64,000 bases of DNA from JBBSEX01 sp038239345 (GTDB lineage: Bacteria > Acidobacteriota > Terriglobia > Bryobacterales > Bryobacteraceae): positions 6,459-70,458 of the forward strand of contig JBBSEX010000023.1 in assembly GCA_038239345.1 (NCBI GenBank), written 5' to 3'. The translations under genes and the position numbers were made by a program. Of the stretch, positions 16,277 through 25,625 are shown in pieces; position 1 is the first letter of the stretch, and each line of letters begins with the position of its first letter. The notes under the pieces are model-generated. The model was not told the DNA's origin. It made no database searches and saw only the letters and a list, made by a program, of their open reading frames with translations.

Positions 16277-17470
16277 ATGAACATGAGAGAAGCCGTTATC
16301 GTAAATAGTTTGCGGACTCCGCTGGCGAAGTCGTTCCGCGGTTCATTCAACATGACACGCCCCGACGATCTGGCGGCGCACTGCATCCGCACCGTGCTGG
16401 AAAGCGTGCCGCAACTGGACCCGGGTGAAGTGGAAGATGTGATCCTTGGTTGCGGCCAGCCACATGGATCGCAAGGTAGTAACGTAGCCCGGGTGGCGGC
16501 GATTCGCGCCGGATTGCCGGCAAGTGTTGCGGGGACCACCGTCAATCGATTCTGCTCGTCGGGCTTGCAGGCCATCGCCATGGCGGCGCATCAGATTGTG
16601 CAGGAAGGCGCTAACGCGGCAATCGGCGGAGGCGTTGAGAGCATCACGCTCGCGCCTCGGGATAGCGACCCGAATCCAGTGCTGCTGGAGCAAAAGCCCG
16701 GCATCTATATGGCGATGGGCGATACCGCCGAGGTGGTGGCGAAACGTTACAGCGTCAGCCGCCAGGCGCAGGACGAATACTCGTTGATCAGCCAACAACG
16801 AACGGCTCGAGCGCAAACGGAGAATTTCTTCGCCGCCGAATTAGCGCCGCTGCAGGTGACCCGGGGAATTCTCGATAAGGCGACCGGCAAGATCGTCAGC
16901 ACCGAAGAAGCTCTCTGCGATCGTGACGAGTGCAATCGCGCCGACACGACACTGGAAGGTCTTTTGAAGTTGAAACCGTACTTCGATCCCAAAAGCGGGC
17001 AGGGCAGTGTTACAGCCGGTAATGCATCACAACTTTCCGATGGCGCGTCGGCAACGTTGTTGATGTCGCGCGAACGTGCGGATGAGCTGGGTATTCCGTA
17101 TAAGCTGATTTTTCGGGGTTTCGCGGTTGCGGGGTGTGAGCCCGATGAAATGGGAATCGGACCGGTCTTCGCCGTGCCAAAATTACTGAAGCGGCATGGA
17201 CTGAAGATAGAAGATATCGATCTCTGGGAGTTGAACGAAGCCTTCGCGGTGCAAGTGCTATATTGCCGCGATCGCCTTGGTATTCCCCAGGAGAAGTTAA
17301 ACGTCAACGGAGGCTCTATCTCTATTGGCCATCCCTTCGGCATGACAGGGTCGCGCATGGTGGGCACTATTGCCAATGAGATGCAGCGCCGTAAAGCCCG
17401 CTATGGTGTGGTCACAATGTGCATCGGTGGCGGTCAGGGTGCCGCTGGTTTGTTTGAACTCGCGCAGTAG
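16277..17470 (+). CDS. acetyl-CoA C-acyltransferase (thiolase)
   Basis: 397 residues, the normal thiolase length. The nucleophile is C93 in VNRFCSSGLQAIAMAA. The C-terminal motifs WELNEAFAVQVLYC, NVNGGSISIGHPFGMTGSRM (catalytic His) and MCIGGGQGAAGLFE (second catalytic Cys) are all intact. It cleaves 3-ketoacyl-CoA with CoA to give acetyl-CoA (or propionyl-CoA from a methyl-branched or odd-chain substrate). It follows the FadB-type gene after 10 bases and so completes the beta-oxidation spiral in one operon. FadA and FadI subtypes cannot be separated safely by eye. Confidence 0.93.
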   Translation: MNMREAVIVNSLRTPLAKSFRGSFNMTRPDDLAAHCIRTVLESVPQLDPGEVEDVILGCGQPHGSQGSNVARVAAIRAGLPASVAGTTVNRFCSSGLQAIAMAAHQIVQEGANAAIGGGVESITLAPRDSDPNPVLLEQKPGIYMAMGDTAEVVAKRYSVSRQAQDEYSLISQQRTARAQTENFFAAELAPLQVTRGILDKATGKIVSTEEALCDRDECNRADTTLEGLLKLKPYFDPKSGQGSVTAGNASQLSDGASATLLMSRERADELGIPYKLIFRGFAVAGCEPDEMGIGPVFAVPKLLKRHGLKIEDIDLWELNEAFAVQVLYCRDRLGIPQEKLNVNGGSISIGHPFGMTGSRMVGTIANEMQRRKARYGVVTMCIGGGQGAAGLFELAQ

Positions 17471-17491
17471 AATGAAGCTGGATTTCACTGG

Positions 17492-17935
17492 ATGCAAGAG
17501 CTGCATGATACTCCTGGATTTTTATTTGTAGACCATCTGGCAATTGCCGTGAAGCCAGGCGAACTGGAGCACGCGGTGTCCACTTACCGTTCGCTTGGCT
17601 TCAGCGAAATTTACCGTGAAGATGTACACGGCACGGATCAGGTTCGTGAGGTGCTTCTGGAAATCGGCGGCGGCCCGAATCTGATTCAGCTTCTTGAGCC
17701 GCTTTCGCCCGAATCTCCGGTTCAAAAACTAATCGATAAAAATGGCGGCCGTGGCGGCTTCGCTCATATCGCCTTTCGGGTTACGAATGCGCGGGTGGCT
17801 TTCGATGCGATACGCGCCCGCGGACTTCAAATAATCGACGCCGCGCCGCGCCCGGGCTCCCGCGGAACCACCGTGTTCTTCGTGCACCCGAAATCGTTGG
17901 GCTATCTGGTGGAGATTGTCGAGGCACCGCGGTGA
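17492..17935 (+). CDS. mce: methylmalonyl-CoA epimerase
   Basis: 147 residues, a vicinal-oxygen-chelate (glyoxalase) fold. The N-terminal VDHLAIAV has the first metal-binding His, and NLIQLLEPL and GFAHIAFRV provide the later ligands (a Gln and a second His), with the last Glu in YLVEIVEAP. The enzyme interconverts (S)- and (R)-methylmalonyl-CoA, delivering the isomer used by the mutase encoded immediately downstream. Its stop region overlaps the GTG start of mutA by four bases (17932-17935). An adjacent epimerase, mutase pair and MeaB set make the assignment firm. Confidence 0.9.
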   Translation: MQELHDTPGFLFVDHLAIAVKPGELEHAVSTYRSLGFSEIYREDVHGTDQVREVLLEIGGGPNLIQLLEPLSPESPVQKLIDKNGGRGGFAHIAFRVTNARVAFDAIRARGLQIIDAAPRPGSRGTTVFFVHPKSLGYLVEIVEAPR

Positions 17936-19152
17936 GTCTGTTCTCCGAGTTTCCGCCTACATCGACAGCCGATTGGGAAGCGGCCATTGGCGACACAAAG
18001 AAACTCATCTGGCAAACGGACGAGGGCTTTTCCGTTAAGCCGTTTTACCGCTCGGAGGATACGGTCCCGCCATATACCGGCGACATCCAACGGGGTTGGA
18101 AAATCCGCGCCGAGATCGACGCAACCGATGCCGTGGAAGCCCGCCGCCAAGCCATGGAAGCGCTGGAACGGGACGCGGGCGAAATCGCATTCATGGCTAT
18201 TCCCGCACTGGAAGGGATTCTAGTTCCGACGCAGTTCGATTCGCTGCGTGTGCCCGATGATGGCCGGGCGATTGTCAGCCAGTTGGCGTTCGCGCTCCAG
18301 GCGGGCGGGTCTTCAGAGATTTCGTTCCCGATCGGATCGAACTATTTTTTCGAAATTGCAAAACTGCGCGCCGCCCGGAACTTACTGCCACGCGCTCGCA
18401 TCCATGCCCGGACTTCACGCTGGAACAAGACGATTTACGATCCTTACGTGAACTTGTTGCGATCGACCACCGAAGCGATGGCGGCGGTGATCGGAGGGTG
18501 CGATTCCTTGACCATCGCGCCCTTTGATTCCGCATTGGGAGCCGCTAGCGATCGCGGTCGCCGGCTTGCCTTGAGCACGCATTTACTGCTGAAGCACGAG
18601 GCTCATCTGGATCGCGTTGCCGACCCGTCGGAAGGCTCATGGTACATCGAGTGGCTAACGCAAGCACTGGTGCAGGAAGCACGTGATCCGTCCCCCAAAC
18701 CGAGTCCGCCCCCGCATGTGTTCGTAGGGACGAATCGTTACCCGAATCTTAAAGAGCACGCCGATCCCGCCGCGCCCGATACCCAACGAGCGACTTGGCC
18801 GCTGGAACAAATCCGTCTGGCGAATGACCGTAGCGGCAACCCGCCGCGCGTGCTGCTGGTGCGCAAGGGGGATCCGAAGATGAGCCTTGCCCGGGCGGAT
18901 TTCGCCATCAATTTCTTTGGCAGCGGTGGATTCCGGATAGTTGAAAAAGGTCCCGCCGAGCTTCTTGTTCTTTGCAGTTCCGATGCCGAATATCCAGAGC
19001 TGATCGCAGACGCTTTGCAGGTGGGGCCGCCAATGGTCATCGCCGGCGCGCCGCAGGATTTGCCTGGCGTTGCGGGGTTCATCAATCTTCGCTCAGACCC
19101 CATAGCCGTGCTGTCCGAGTGGCAGCGGCGACTAGGCGTAGTGCATGACTGA
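17932..19152 (+). CDS. mutA: methylmalonyl-CoA mutase small (non-catalytic) subunit
   Basis: 406 residues with GTG start overlapping the epimerase gene. The N-terminal two thirds is a shortened TIM-barrel relative of MutB (SEISFPIGSNYFFEIAKLRAARNL matches the AKLRAAR segment of the large subunit, and DPYVNLLRSTTEAMAAVIGG its barrel helix). The C-terminal 110 residues are a degenerate Rossmann-like B12 domain: there is no DxHxxG motif. This is what is known for MutA, which pairs with MutB but binds no cobalamin. It is clearly shorter than the roughly 600-residue subunit of Propionibacterium. The last 8 bases overlap mutB. Confidence 0.87.
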   Translation: MSLFSEFPPTSTADWEAAIGDTKKLIWQTDEGFSVKPFYRSEDTVPPYTGDIQRGWKIRAEIDATDAVEARRQAMEALERDAGEIAFMAIPALEGILVPTQFDSLRVPDDGRAIVSQLAFALQAGGSSEISFPIGSNYFFEIAKLRAARNLLPRARIHARTSRWNKTIYDPYVNLLRSTTEAMAAVIGGCDSLTIAPFDSALGAASDRGRRLALSTHLLLKHEAHLDRVADPSEGSWYIEWLTQALVQEARDPSPKPSPPPHVFVGTNRYPNLKEHADPAAPDTQRATWPLEQIRLANDRSGNPPRVLLVRKGDPKMSLARADFAINFFGSGGFRIVEKGPAELLVLCSSDAEYPELIADALQVGPPMVIAGAPQDLPGVAGFINLRSDPIAVLSEWQRRLGVVHD

Positions 19153-21151
19153 GACCTTCGAACATTTAGAGTACGCGGCGGGACTGCCGCCTTATTTACG
19201 TGGACCCTACGCGCCGATGTACACCACGCGGCCCTGGACCATCCGTCAATATGCCGGCTTTTCCACGGCCGAAGATTCCAACGCCTTCTATCGCCGCAAT
19301 CTCGCAGCCGGCCAGATGGGTCTTTCCGTTGCGTTCGATTTAGCGACGCATCGCGGCTACGATTCCGATCATCCACGTGTCGTCGGCGATGTCGGTAAAG
19401 CGGGAGTCGCCATCGATTCGGTCGAGGACATGAAAATCCTCTTTGATAAGATTCCACTCGATCGGATCTCTGTCTCGATGACGATGAACGGGGCTGTCTT
19501 GCCCATCATGGCGTTCTATATCGTCGCGGCGGAAGAACAGGGCGTCCCGGCCAGTGAACTCAGCGGCACTATTCAGAACGACATTCTGAAAGAGTTCATG
19601 GTGCGCAATACATATATCTATCCGCCCGCGCCGTCGATGCGCATCATCGCCGATTTCTTTCGCTACACGGCTGAGGCGATGCCGAAGTTTAATCCCATTA
19701 GCGTAAGTGGTTATCACATCCAGGAGGCCGGCGCCACGGAAGAAATCGAGCTTGCCTACACGCTTGCCGATGGTCTTGAGTATCTCCGCTGCGGCATCGC
19801 GGCGGGAATGGGCGTGGATGATTTCGCGCCACGCATTTCGTTCTTCTTCGACATCGGCATGGATCACTTCAAGGAGATCGCCAAGCTCCGCGCGGCTCGC
19901 CTGCTCTGGTCGAAAATCGTTAATCGTTTTGATCCGCAGAATCCCAAATCGATGGCGCTGCGCACGCATTGCCAAACGTCGGGATGGAGCCTCACTGAGC
20001 AGGACCCGTTCAATAATGTTATGCGTACTTGTATTGAAGCGATGGCCGCCGTGCTGGGTCATACCCAGTCCCTCCACACCAATGCGCTCGACGAGGCGCT
20101 TGCCCTTCCAACAGATTTCTCAGCCAGAATCGCCCGCAATACTCAGCTATATTTGCAGGAAGAAACCGACATCCGGCGCGTGATTGACCCCTGGGGCGGA
20201 TCGCATTACGTCGAAGGCCTGACACACGATCTGGCCCACAAAGCTTGGACCTTGATTGAAGAAGTGGAATCGCACGGCGGCATGGTGAAGGCGATTGAAA
20301 TGGGATTGCCCAAGTTGCGCATTGAAGAAGCGGCGGCGCGCAAGCAGGCTCGGATCGATTCTACGCGGGATGTAATTGTCGGCGTCAACAAGTATCGAAA
20401 CGAGAAAGACGAGCCGATGGAATTGCTGGAAATCGACAACAGCGCGGTGCGTAGAAATCAGGTGGAACGCCTGCGCCGCTTGCGCGAATCACGGGACACT
20501 GTCACAGTAAACGCCTCCTTGGATGCTTTAACAAAATGCGCGGAATCGGGCGCGGGTAATTTGTTGGCGTTGGCGGTGGATGCGGCCCGCAAGCGTGCGA
20601 CACTCGGCGAGATTTCCGATGCGCTAGAGAAGGTCTGGGGGCGATATCATGCTCCGGTGCGATCCGTCAGCGGCGTGTACGCCAACGAAAGCGGCGATGA
20701 CAAAAACTTTGAGCAGGCGCGAGCATTAGCGCGTGAGTTCGCCGATAAAGAGGGCCGCCGTCCGCGAATCTTAGTAGCGAAGATGGGCCAGGACGGACAT
20801 GATCGGGGCGCGAAGGTGATTGCGACGGCCTTCGCCGACGTCGGCTTTGACGTCGACATCGGCCCCTTATTCCAAACGCCAGAGGAAGTGGCGAGGCACG
20901 CCATTGAGAACGACGTTCACATTGTCGGCATCTCAACGTTGGCCGGTGGACATAAGACGTTGGTGCCACAATTGATCGCCGAGCTGAAAGCGCACGATCG
21001 CCCGGACATTCTCACCATCGTCGGGGGTGTAATTCCTCCAGCTGATTACGAATCGCTGTACGCCAGCGGCGTGGCCGGCATTTTCGGACCGGGCACGAAG
21101 ATTCCTCAAGCGGCAAGCGAGATTCTGCGGCGGTTGAATGAACGCCGATGA
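19145..21151 (+). CDS. mutB: methylmalonyl-CoA mutase large (catalytic) subunit
   Basis: 668 residues. The catalytic barrel begins almost at the N-terminus (LPPYLRGPYAPMYTTRPWTIRQYAG, substrate-tunnel loop with the Tyr and Arg of the family; VAFDLATHRGYDSDHPRV; GAVLPIMAFYIVAAEEQGV). The B12-binding domain from about residue 540 has KMGQDGHDRGAKVIA, with the cobalt-ligating H552 in D550-x-H-x-x-G555, then GISTLAGGHKTL and the IVGGVIPPADY strand. It rearranges (R)-methylmalonyl-CoA to succinyl-CoA using adenosylcobalamin. It is shorter than the usual 710-730 because the N-terminal extension that wraps the partner subunit is missing. The MeaB start overlaps its 3' end by 14 bases. Confidence 0.95.
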   Translation: MTETFEHLEYAAGLPPYLRGPYAPMYTTRPWTIRQYAGFSTAEDSNAFYRRNLAAGQMGLSVAFDLATHRGYDSDHPRVVGDVGKAGVAIDSVEDMKILFDKIPLDRISVSMTMNGAVLPIMAFYIVAAEEQGVPASELSGTIQNDILKEFMVRNTYIYPPAPSMRIIADFFRYTAEAMPKFNPISVSGYHIQEAGATEEIELAYTLADGLEYLRCGIAAGMGVDDFAPRISFFFDIGMDHFKEIAKLRAARLLWSKIVNRFDPQNPKSMALRTHCQTSGWSLTEQDPFNNVMRTCIEAMAAVLGHTQSLHTNALDEALALPTDFSARIARNTQLYLQEETDIRRVIDPWGGSHYVEGLTHDLAHKAWTLIEEVESHGGMVKAIEMGLPKLRIEEAAARKQARIDSTRDVIVGVNKYRNEKDEPMELLEIDNSAVRRNQVERLRRLRESRDTVTVNASLDALTKCAESGAGNLLALAVDAARKRATLGEISDALEKVWGRYHAPVRSVSGVYANESGDDKNFEQARALAREFADKEGRRPRILVAKMGQDGHDRGAKVIATAFADVGFDVDIGPLFQTPEEVARHAIENDVHIVGISTLAGGHKTLVPQLIAELKAHDRPDILTIVGGVIPPADYESLYASGVAGIFGPGTKIPQAASEILRRLNERR

Positions 21152-22052
21152 GTTCGTAGCGGGCATACTCGCCGGCAATCGAGGCGTGCTCGCGCGGGCT
21201 ATCACGCTAGTGGAAAGCTCGCGGCCCGATCATCAGGAACTTGCCGAAAACATTCTTGATCGGTGCCTGGGATTCGATTCCGTGCGGGCCGGCATTACTG
21301 GCGTCCCTGGGGTGGGCAAGAGCACATTCATTGAGCGATTAGGACTGCATTTGACGCAGGATCGTGGCGAGAAAGTCGCTGTCCTGGCCATTGATCCGTC
21401 CAGCCCTGTCAGTGGCGGCAGCATTCTGGGCGACAAGACGCGGATGCAGAAATTGAGTGCCGACCCGAATGCATTCATTCGCCCATCGCCCTCCCGCGGC
21501 GCTTTGGGTGGTGTGACGCGACGGACGCGGGAAACGATTCTGCTGTGCGAAGCCGCTGGATTTTCCAATATTTTAGTGGAAACCGTGGGAGTCGGGCAGT
21601 CGGAAATGACAGTCGCTTCCATGGTCGATTTCTTTTTGCTGTTGATGCTTGCCGGGGCCGGCGACGAACTGCAGGCCATCAAGCGCGGCATTCTGGAAGT
21701 GACTGATCTGGTGGCGATCAACAAGGCCGACGGCGATAATCTGCATGCCGCGCAATTGGCCCGAAGCGAATATGCGAGCGCGATCGGACCGGATAAGGTT
21801 GTACTGTGCTCGGCGATGACCGGCGCTGGAATTCCTGAGATTTGGATTCGCGTATTGGAACACGGTAAAGCGGCCCGCGCCGACCAGGCCAGCCGCTGGC
21901 TTTACGATGCCATCGATAACGGCTTGCACGAGCGATTCTTCCAGAACCCAGCCGTGAAAGATCTTCTTCCCAAGCTGGAAGCTGCGGTGAGCGCCGGGGA
22001 ATTAACGGCCGTGCGGGCCGCCCGCCAGTTGCTGGATCAATCGCGCGGATAA
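21138..22052 (+). CDS. meaB: MeaB/ArgK G-protein chaperone of methylmalonyl-CoA mutase
   Basis: 304 residues, SIMIBI-class GTPase. Walker A is GITGVPGVGKSTFIERLG; the following DPSSPVSGGSILGDKTRMQ (Switch I), ETVGVGQSE (Switch II) and AINKAD (guanine specificity) are intact. It gates cobalamin loading and protects MutB from inactivation, the reason it travels with mutAB. It overlaps mutB by 14 bases and ends the catabolic run. A gap of 33 bases follows before the unrelated DUF3142 gene. Confidence 0.94.
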   Translation: MNADEFVAGILAGNRGVLARAITLVESSRPDHQELAENILDRCLGFDSVRAGITGVPGVGKSTFIERLGLHLTQDRGEKVAVLAIDPSSPVSGGSILGDKTRMQKLSADPNAFIRPSPSRGALGGVTRRTRETILLCEAAGFSNILVETVGVGQSEMTVASMVDFFLLLMLAGAGDELQAIKRGILEVTDLVAINKADGDNLHAAQLARSEYASAIGPDKVVLCSAMTGAGIPEIWIRVLEHGKAARADQASRWLYDAIDNGLHERFFQNPAVKDLLPKLEAAVSAGELTAVRAARQLLDQSRG

Positions 22053-22085
22053 CCGGAACATAAATTGCATCGTTGATTCTCATTG

Positions 22086-22829
22086 ATGCGAAACCACGCT
22101 ATCGCGGCCCTCTTCTGTGTCTTAAATTCCGCAACGTGTCAGGCCGGCAACATCCCGGACCGCCCCGCCATTATTCTGTGGGCGTGGGAGATGCCGGAAG
22201 ATCTTCGCTTCCTGAATACCTCCGGTACGGGCGTTGCCTTTCTTGCAAGCAGTTTCCTACTGCGAGGCGATCAAGTACGTTCGCGGCCCCGGCTCCAGCC
22301 GGTACTGTTGAACCCGGGTGTCTCGCTGCTATCGGTTGTGCGCATCGAATGCGATCGCCGCCAGGCGCCCGTGCTCTCATCGGCCCAACGGGCAAGGCTT
22401 GCCACGCTAATTCTAAAGACAGTCGCGGCTACGCGAACACCGGGCTTGCAGATCGATTTCGATGCCCGCGTTTCGGAGCGGCCATTCTATCGCGCGCTGC
22501 TATTCGATCTCCGCCGAAAGCTTGGGACGGGTCGCTTTCTTTCCATCACCGCACTGCCATCGTGGTGCAATCGCGGAAGCTGGCTGGCAGAGCTCCCCGT
22601 AGATGAAATCGTGCCGATGCTGTTTCGGATTGGCGGCGAACGCCGGGCCGTCATTACCCGCCTTGAGCGTTACGGTAGCTTCGAAGAGCCTCGCTGCCAA
22701 GCCAGCATCGGCGTCTCGACGGACGAGCCGCACCCGCCGTTACCGAATCGAGCGCACACGTATATCTTTCATCCAAAGCCCTGGACAAAAGCGGATGTGG
22801 AATCCGCGATCGGCAAAGGAATCCGCTGA
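22086..22829 (+). CDS. exported DUF3142 family protein
   Basis: 247 residues with signal peptide (MRNHAIAALFCVLNSATCQA). The motifs IILWAWEMPEDLRFLNTSG, GVAFLASSFLLRGDQV, LQIDFDARVSERPFYRALL and LSITALPSWCNRGSW are the conserved strands of DUF3142, a probable TIM-barrel family related in outline to glycoside hydrolases. The conserved acidic pair in LQIDFDA sits where a barrel enzyme would hold catalytic residues. Function and substrate are not known. The last base of its TGA (22829) is the first base of the next ATG, so the two genes are coupled; both products carry signal peptides and presumably act together. Confidence 0.82.
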   Translation: MRNHAIAALFCVLNSATCQAGNIPDRPAIILWAWEMPEDLRFLNTSGTGVAFLASSFLLRGDQVRSRPRLQPVLLNPGVSLLSVVRIECDRRQAPVLSSAQRARLATLILKTVAATRTPGLQIDFDARVSERPFYRALLFDLRRKLGTGRFLSITALPSWCNRGSWLAELPVDEIVPMLFRIGGERRAVITRLERYGSFEEPRCQASIGVSTDEPHPPLPNRAHTYIFHPKPWTKADVESAIGKGIR

Positions 22830-25052
22830 TGAAGACAGGTCTGTATCTGGTGGCCGCGCTATTGGCTGCTTTTGAACTCGCTTGGAGCTGCGCTCTGGAG
22901 TTCGACGTCGCGGTCTTCAGTTATTCCCATCATCCCGACTTCCCCAGAACCCGCTACGCCGCCGGAAAGCTGGGCGTGATCGAGCCTACTTACGCCCGCT
23001 CGTACCTGGTGGTTGCGTATCGTTACCTGGCCGGAATCGGTCTCGACGCAGCGGAGCAGGAACAGGTTCGCGGCTATTGGCAGGATCGAGCCACCGGAGA
23101 TTGGGACCACATCCTGACATGGTGGTCTGAGCGTTGGGAAAAGGTTAGGATGCGTGTTCCGGGCGCGCCACCAAATGAAGACGATATACCCGCGCAAAAG
23201 TATGATCCTGAAATCCTGAGTTGGGAACTCAACTGTGCCGACGATGCTTTTCGCGTCGCGACACTTACCCTGCAAACTCGAATTTTGCAGTTCGGCCTTC
23301 GAAGCGCCGCGGTGAAAGATTGGCTGAATGCGCAGGATGACGTCTTCTCCAATTGCGGATCGCGCGGCAACGTTCCGGTCGCGGTGCCCTCCAACATGCC
23401 GGCGCTACTTTATAAGGATCGAGACTATCAAATCGCGGCGGCCCATCTCTATCGCGGTGAGCCCGAGCTTGCGGCAAATCAGTTTCGGAAAATCGCCGAT
23501 GATCGCCATTCACCGTGGCGGCAAATGGCTCCTTACCTGGTGGCTCGCTCGTTGTTGCGCTTCAATCACGCCCAGGCCGCGGTGGAAGCTCGAAAGGTGC
23601 TGGCTGATCCGCGCAACAAAGAACTGCACGGAATCACCACCGATTTGCTACATCGAGCGATGGCTGACACCCAGCCCGATGTACGGCTACATGAGGTCGC
23701 ACTCGAATTGCTGCATCGCGACCGGCTGGGCTTGCGGCAGAACCTCTGGGATTACACAACGCTTCTTGATCACTTTCTGGACAACGAGGGGAAGCCGGGT
23801 ATGCTGAATACCACCGCCGTACCGCGGAACGACAAACTGACAGACTGGATTATTACTTTCTCGACGATGACGCCGAAGGAGTCGGCTCACGCCAATAGCG
23901 CAATGGCGAAAAACCCGATCGCTTCCATGGCTGGTGAACGCCTTGGAGCATGTCTCGGGTATCGATGGCGCCACGGATGAACTTCTGCTTGCCGCCGCCG
24001 AAGTTGACCCTCGTCATCCCGGATATCTCACCATCGCTTATCATCGCGATCGTCTGCTGATCGAACGCGGCGCGATGAAGGAAGCAAGCGAAGAACTGAC
24101 CACGGTGTTGGGCGGCGATATTCCGAAGTCGGCTATCAATCACTTCCGCTCGCTGCGTATGCGGACGGCGCTTGATCTGGCCGGATTTCTCCTCTATGCG
24201 CAGCGTATCCCCGTGCTAATCACCGACACAGCAGACATGGCTCAAAGGCGGGGCTCTTACCAGGACTATCAACAACAACCGCCAAATCCGAAGCTCATGC
24301 GTCTGGACAAAGACTCGATTGAAGTGCTAAACCAGCAAGCCCCTCTAGAGTTGTGGGCCCAGATCGCAGCGGGCGATGCCATTCCCGCGCACCTACAGCA
24401 GGAACTGGTGCTCGCGGCCTTTGCGCGATCCGTTCTGCTTGATCGGGACGAAACGATGATCGGTCTGGCGCCCCAAGTCACCAGGGTTCTGCCCGAAGCA
24501 GGGCCATTTATGGCGCAGGTCAGTTCTGGAACCGATGTGCCCGCCCGCCATTTCTCGGCAATCCATTTCCTGCTGCACTTTGCGACAGTTCGTCCTTACA
24601 TGACTTCCGGAATCGCCTGGATCCGGCCACGAGTCCGCGCTACGGATAGCTATACATTCAATTGGTGGATCCCGCTCGGTTCTCCAGAATTAGACTGGTC
24701 CCCGAATCAATGGGACCGTCCACAAGCGAATCCGCTACCCGAAGTAGCGGCCCAATTCTTGAAACCGGAGGATCGGGCGAGGGGTATCGAAGATCGAAAG
24801 CAACTCGCTTCTACCGGCTACGCCCCGAATTATTTGTGTCAGCATGTGCTCGCTTGGGCTGCCCGGCATCCGCAAGATCCGCGAGTGCCGGAGGCACTGC
24901 ATTACGCCGTTGCCACCACCCGTTATGCCGCCAGTAACGACGAATCCGCCGAGTATTCCATCCGTGCCTACCGCCTACTTCACCTCCGGTACGGCAAGAG
25001 CATTTGGGCCAAACGAACACCGACGGCATATCGCAAAAACTCCCCTTGGTGA
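22829..25052 (+). pseudogene. exported hypothetical protein interrupted by a frameshift
   Basis: Two open frames fit end to end. 22829-23980 gives a signal peptide (MKTGLYLVAALLAAFELAWS) and helical repeats (AAHLYRGEPELAANQFRKI, LVARSLLRFNHAQAAVEAR, TPR-like). 23934-25052 carries the remaining 372 residues, helical, with ASEELTTVL and a Trp/Pro-rich C-terminus. In the second frame the upstream codons already read QWRKTRSLPWLVNALEHVSG, which joins naturally after ...ESAHAN of the first frame. This places one extra base (or two missing) at about 23893-23901. Read through, the product would be about 740 residues. No family is recognised; the coupled DUF3142 gene suggests an envelope or polysaccharide role, which is inference. 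It may be a pseudogene or a sequence error. Confidence 0.7.
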
Positions 25053-25139
25053 GCCCCTATTCTGGGGAAATCTGCTATGCCAGACTATATGCCGAAACAG
25101 TGTCAAGTAATATGCCAATAAGCTTAGTTAGAAGCGGCA

Positions 25140-25277
25140 CAACTGGGGGTACTTCTAGTATTGCCAGACGGAAAGTACTGGACCGAAAAGACTTGAGATC
25201 TAAGAGGAACAGTACGGTTTCTCTAGCTGCAACCCCCAGTTGAGGGCCTAGTTGTAATACCAGCATGATCGGGTATT
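25140..25277. other. nested inverted repeats in an AT-richer intergenic stretch
   Basis: An exact 11-base inverted repeat (CAACTGGGGGT at 25140-25150, ACCCCCAGTTG at 25232-25242) encloses two further hairpins. One pairs 25154-25160 with 25176-25182 (one G-T pair). The other has an 8-base stem, AGAGGAAC 25203-25210 with GTTTCTCT 25217-25224, and a six-base loop. A third hairpin follows at 25256-25277 (AATACC/GGTATT). The arms are on one strand and could fold into a multibranch RNA, or mark a 103-base MITE-like element with 11-base terminal repeats. No target duplication was seen. The rest of 25053-25311 holds no convincing gene. Confidence 0.45.
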
Positions 25278-25311
25278 GCATTAGGGGATTAAGTGCTTTA
25301 CCTTATCAAAC

Positions 25312-25509
25312 ATGGTTCCCAAGAATTCCCGCCGACTTCAGTCAGAGGTCACTGCCGAAGTGGAGATCGCGTTTCTTCAAGCCAAGAAGCAAGTGCTCGA
25401 TCGGTTGATCCGCTCACTAGAGCTCTATAAAGGAGCCCAGCGGCGACCGATGGAGCATGCCGGATTTCGGCGGCAGCGGGCTTCGCTAGGTCACCGCCTG
25501 GCAATGTAG
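25312..25509 (+). CDS. possible 65-residue hypothetical protein
   Basis: An ATG-initiated frame of 65 codons after the structured intergenic stretch. Residues 8-42 read like an amphipathic helix (SEVTAEVEIAFLQAKKQVLD, then RLIRSLELYKG), and the remainder is Arg-rich. There is no clear ribosome site and no recognised family. A real small protein is possible because the composition is protein-like, but it may be a chance frame. From 25510 to 25625 nothing is seen except the 3' side of fumarylacetoacetase on the other strand. Confidence 0.35.
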   Translation: MVPKNSRRLQSEVTAEVEIAFLQAKKQVLDRLIRSLELYKGAQRRPMEHAGFRRQRASLGHRLAM

Positions 25510-25625
25510 TTTAGCTCAAGATCCGGTCGACAAGTTTCGTGGGCACGCAGGCCGCGCACGAGCGAGGGCACGCGAGCATGGGCGAGAAGTCCGCTAATGC
25601 CCGCGCCTCAGAATTCGCCGGGTAT

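Noticed and set aside
19340..20077. 245-residue minus-strand frame in mutB
   Set aside because: Antisense of a clearly coding region with no protein family features.
25004..25281. Short frames on both strands across the structured intergenic element
   Set aside because: Both span the inverted repeats, lack ribosome sites and have low-complexity protein sequence.
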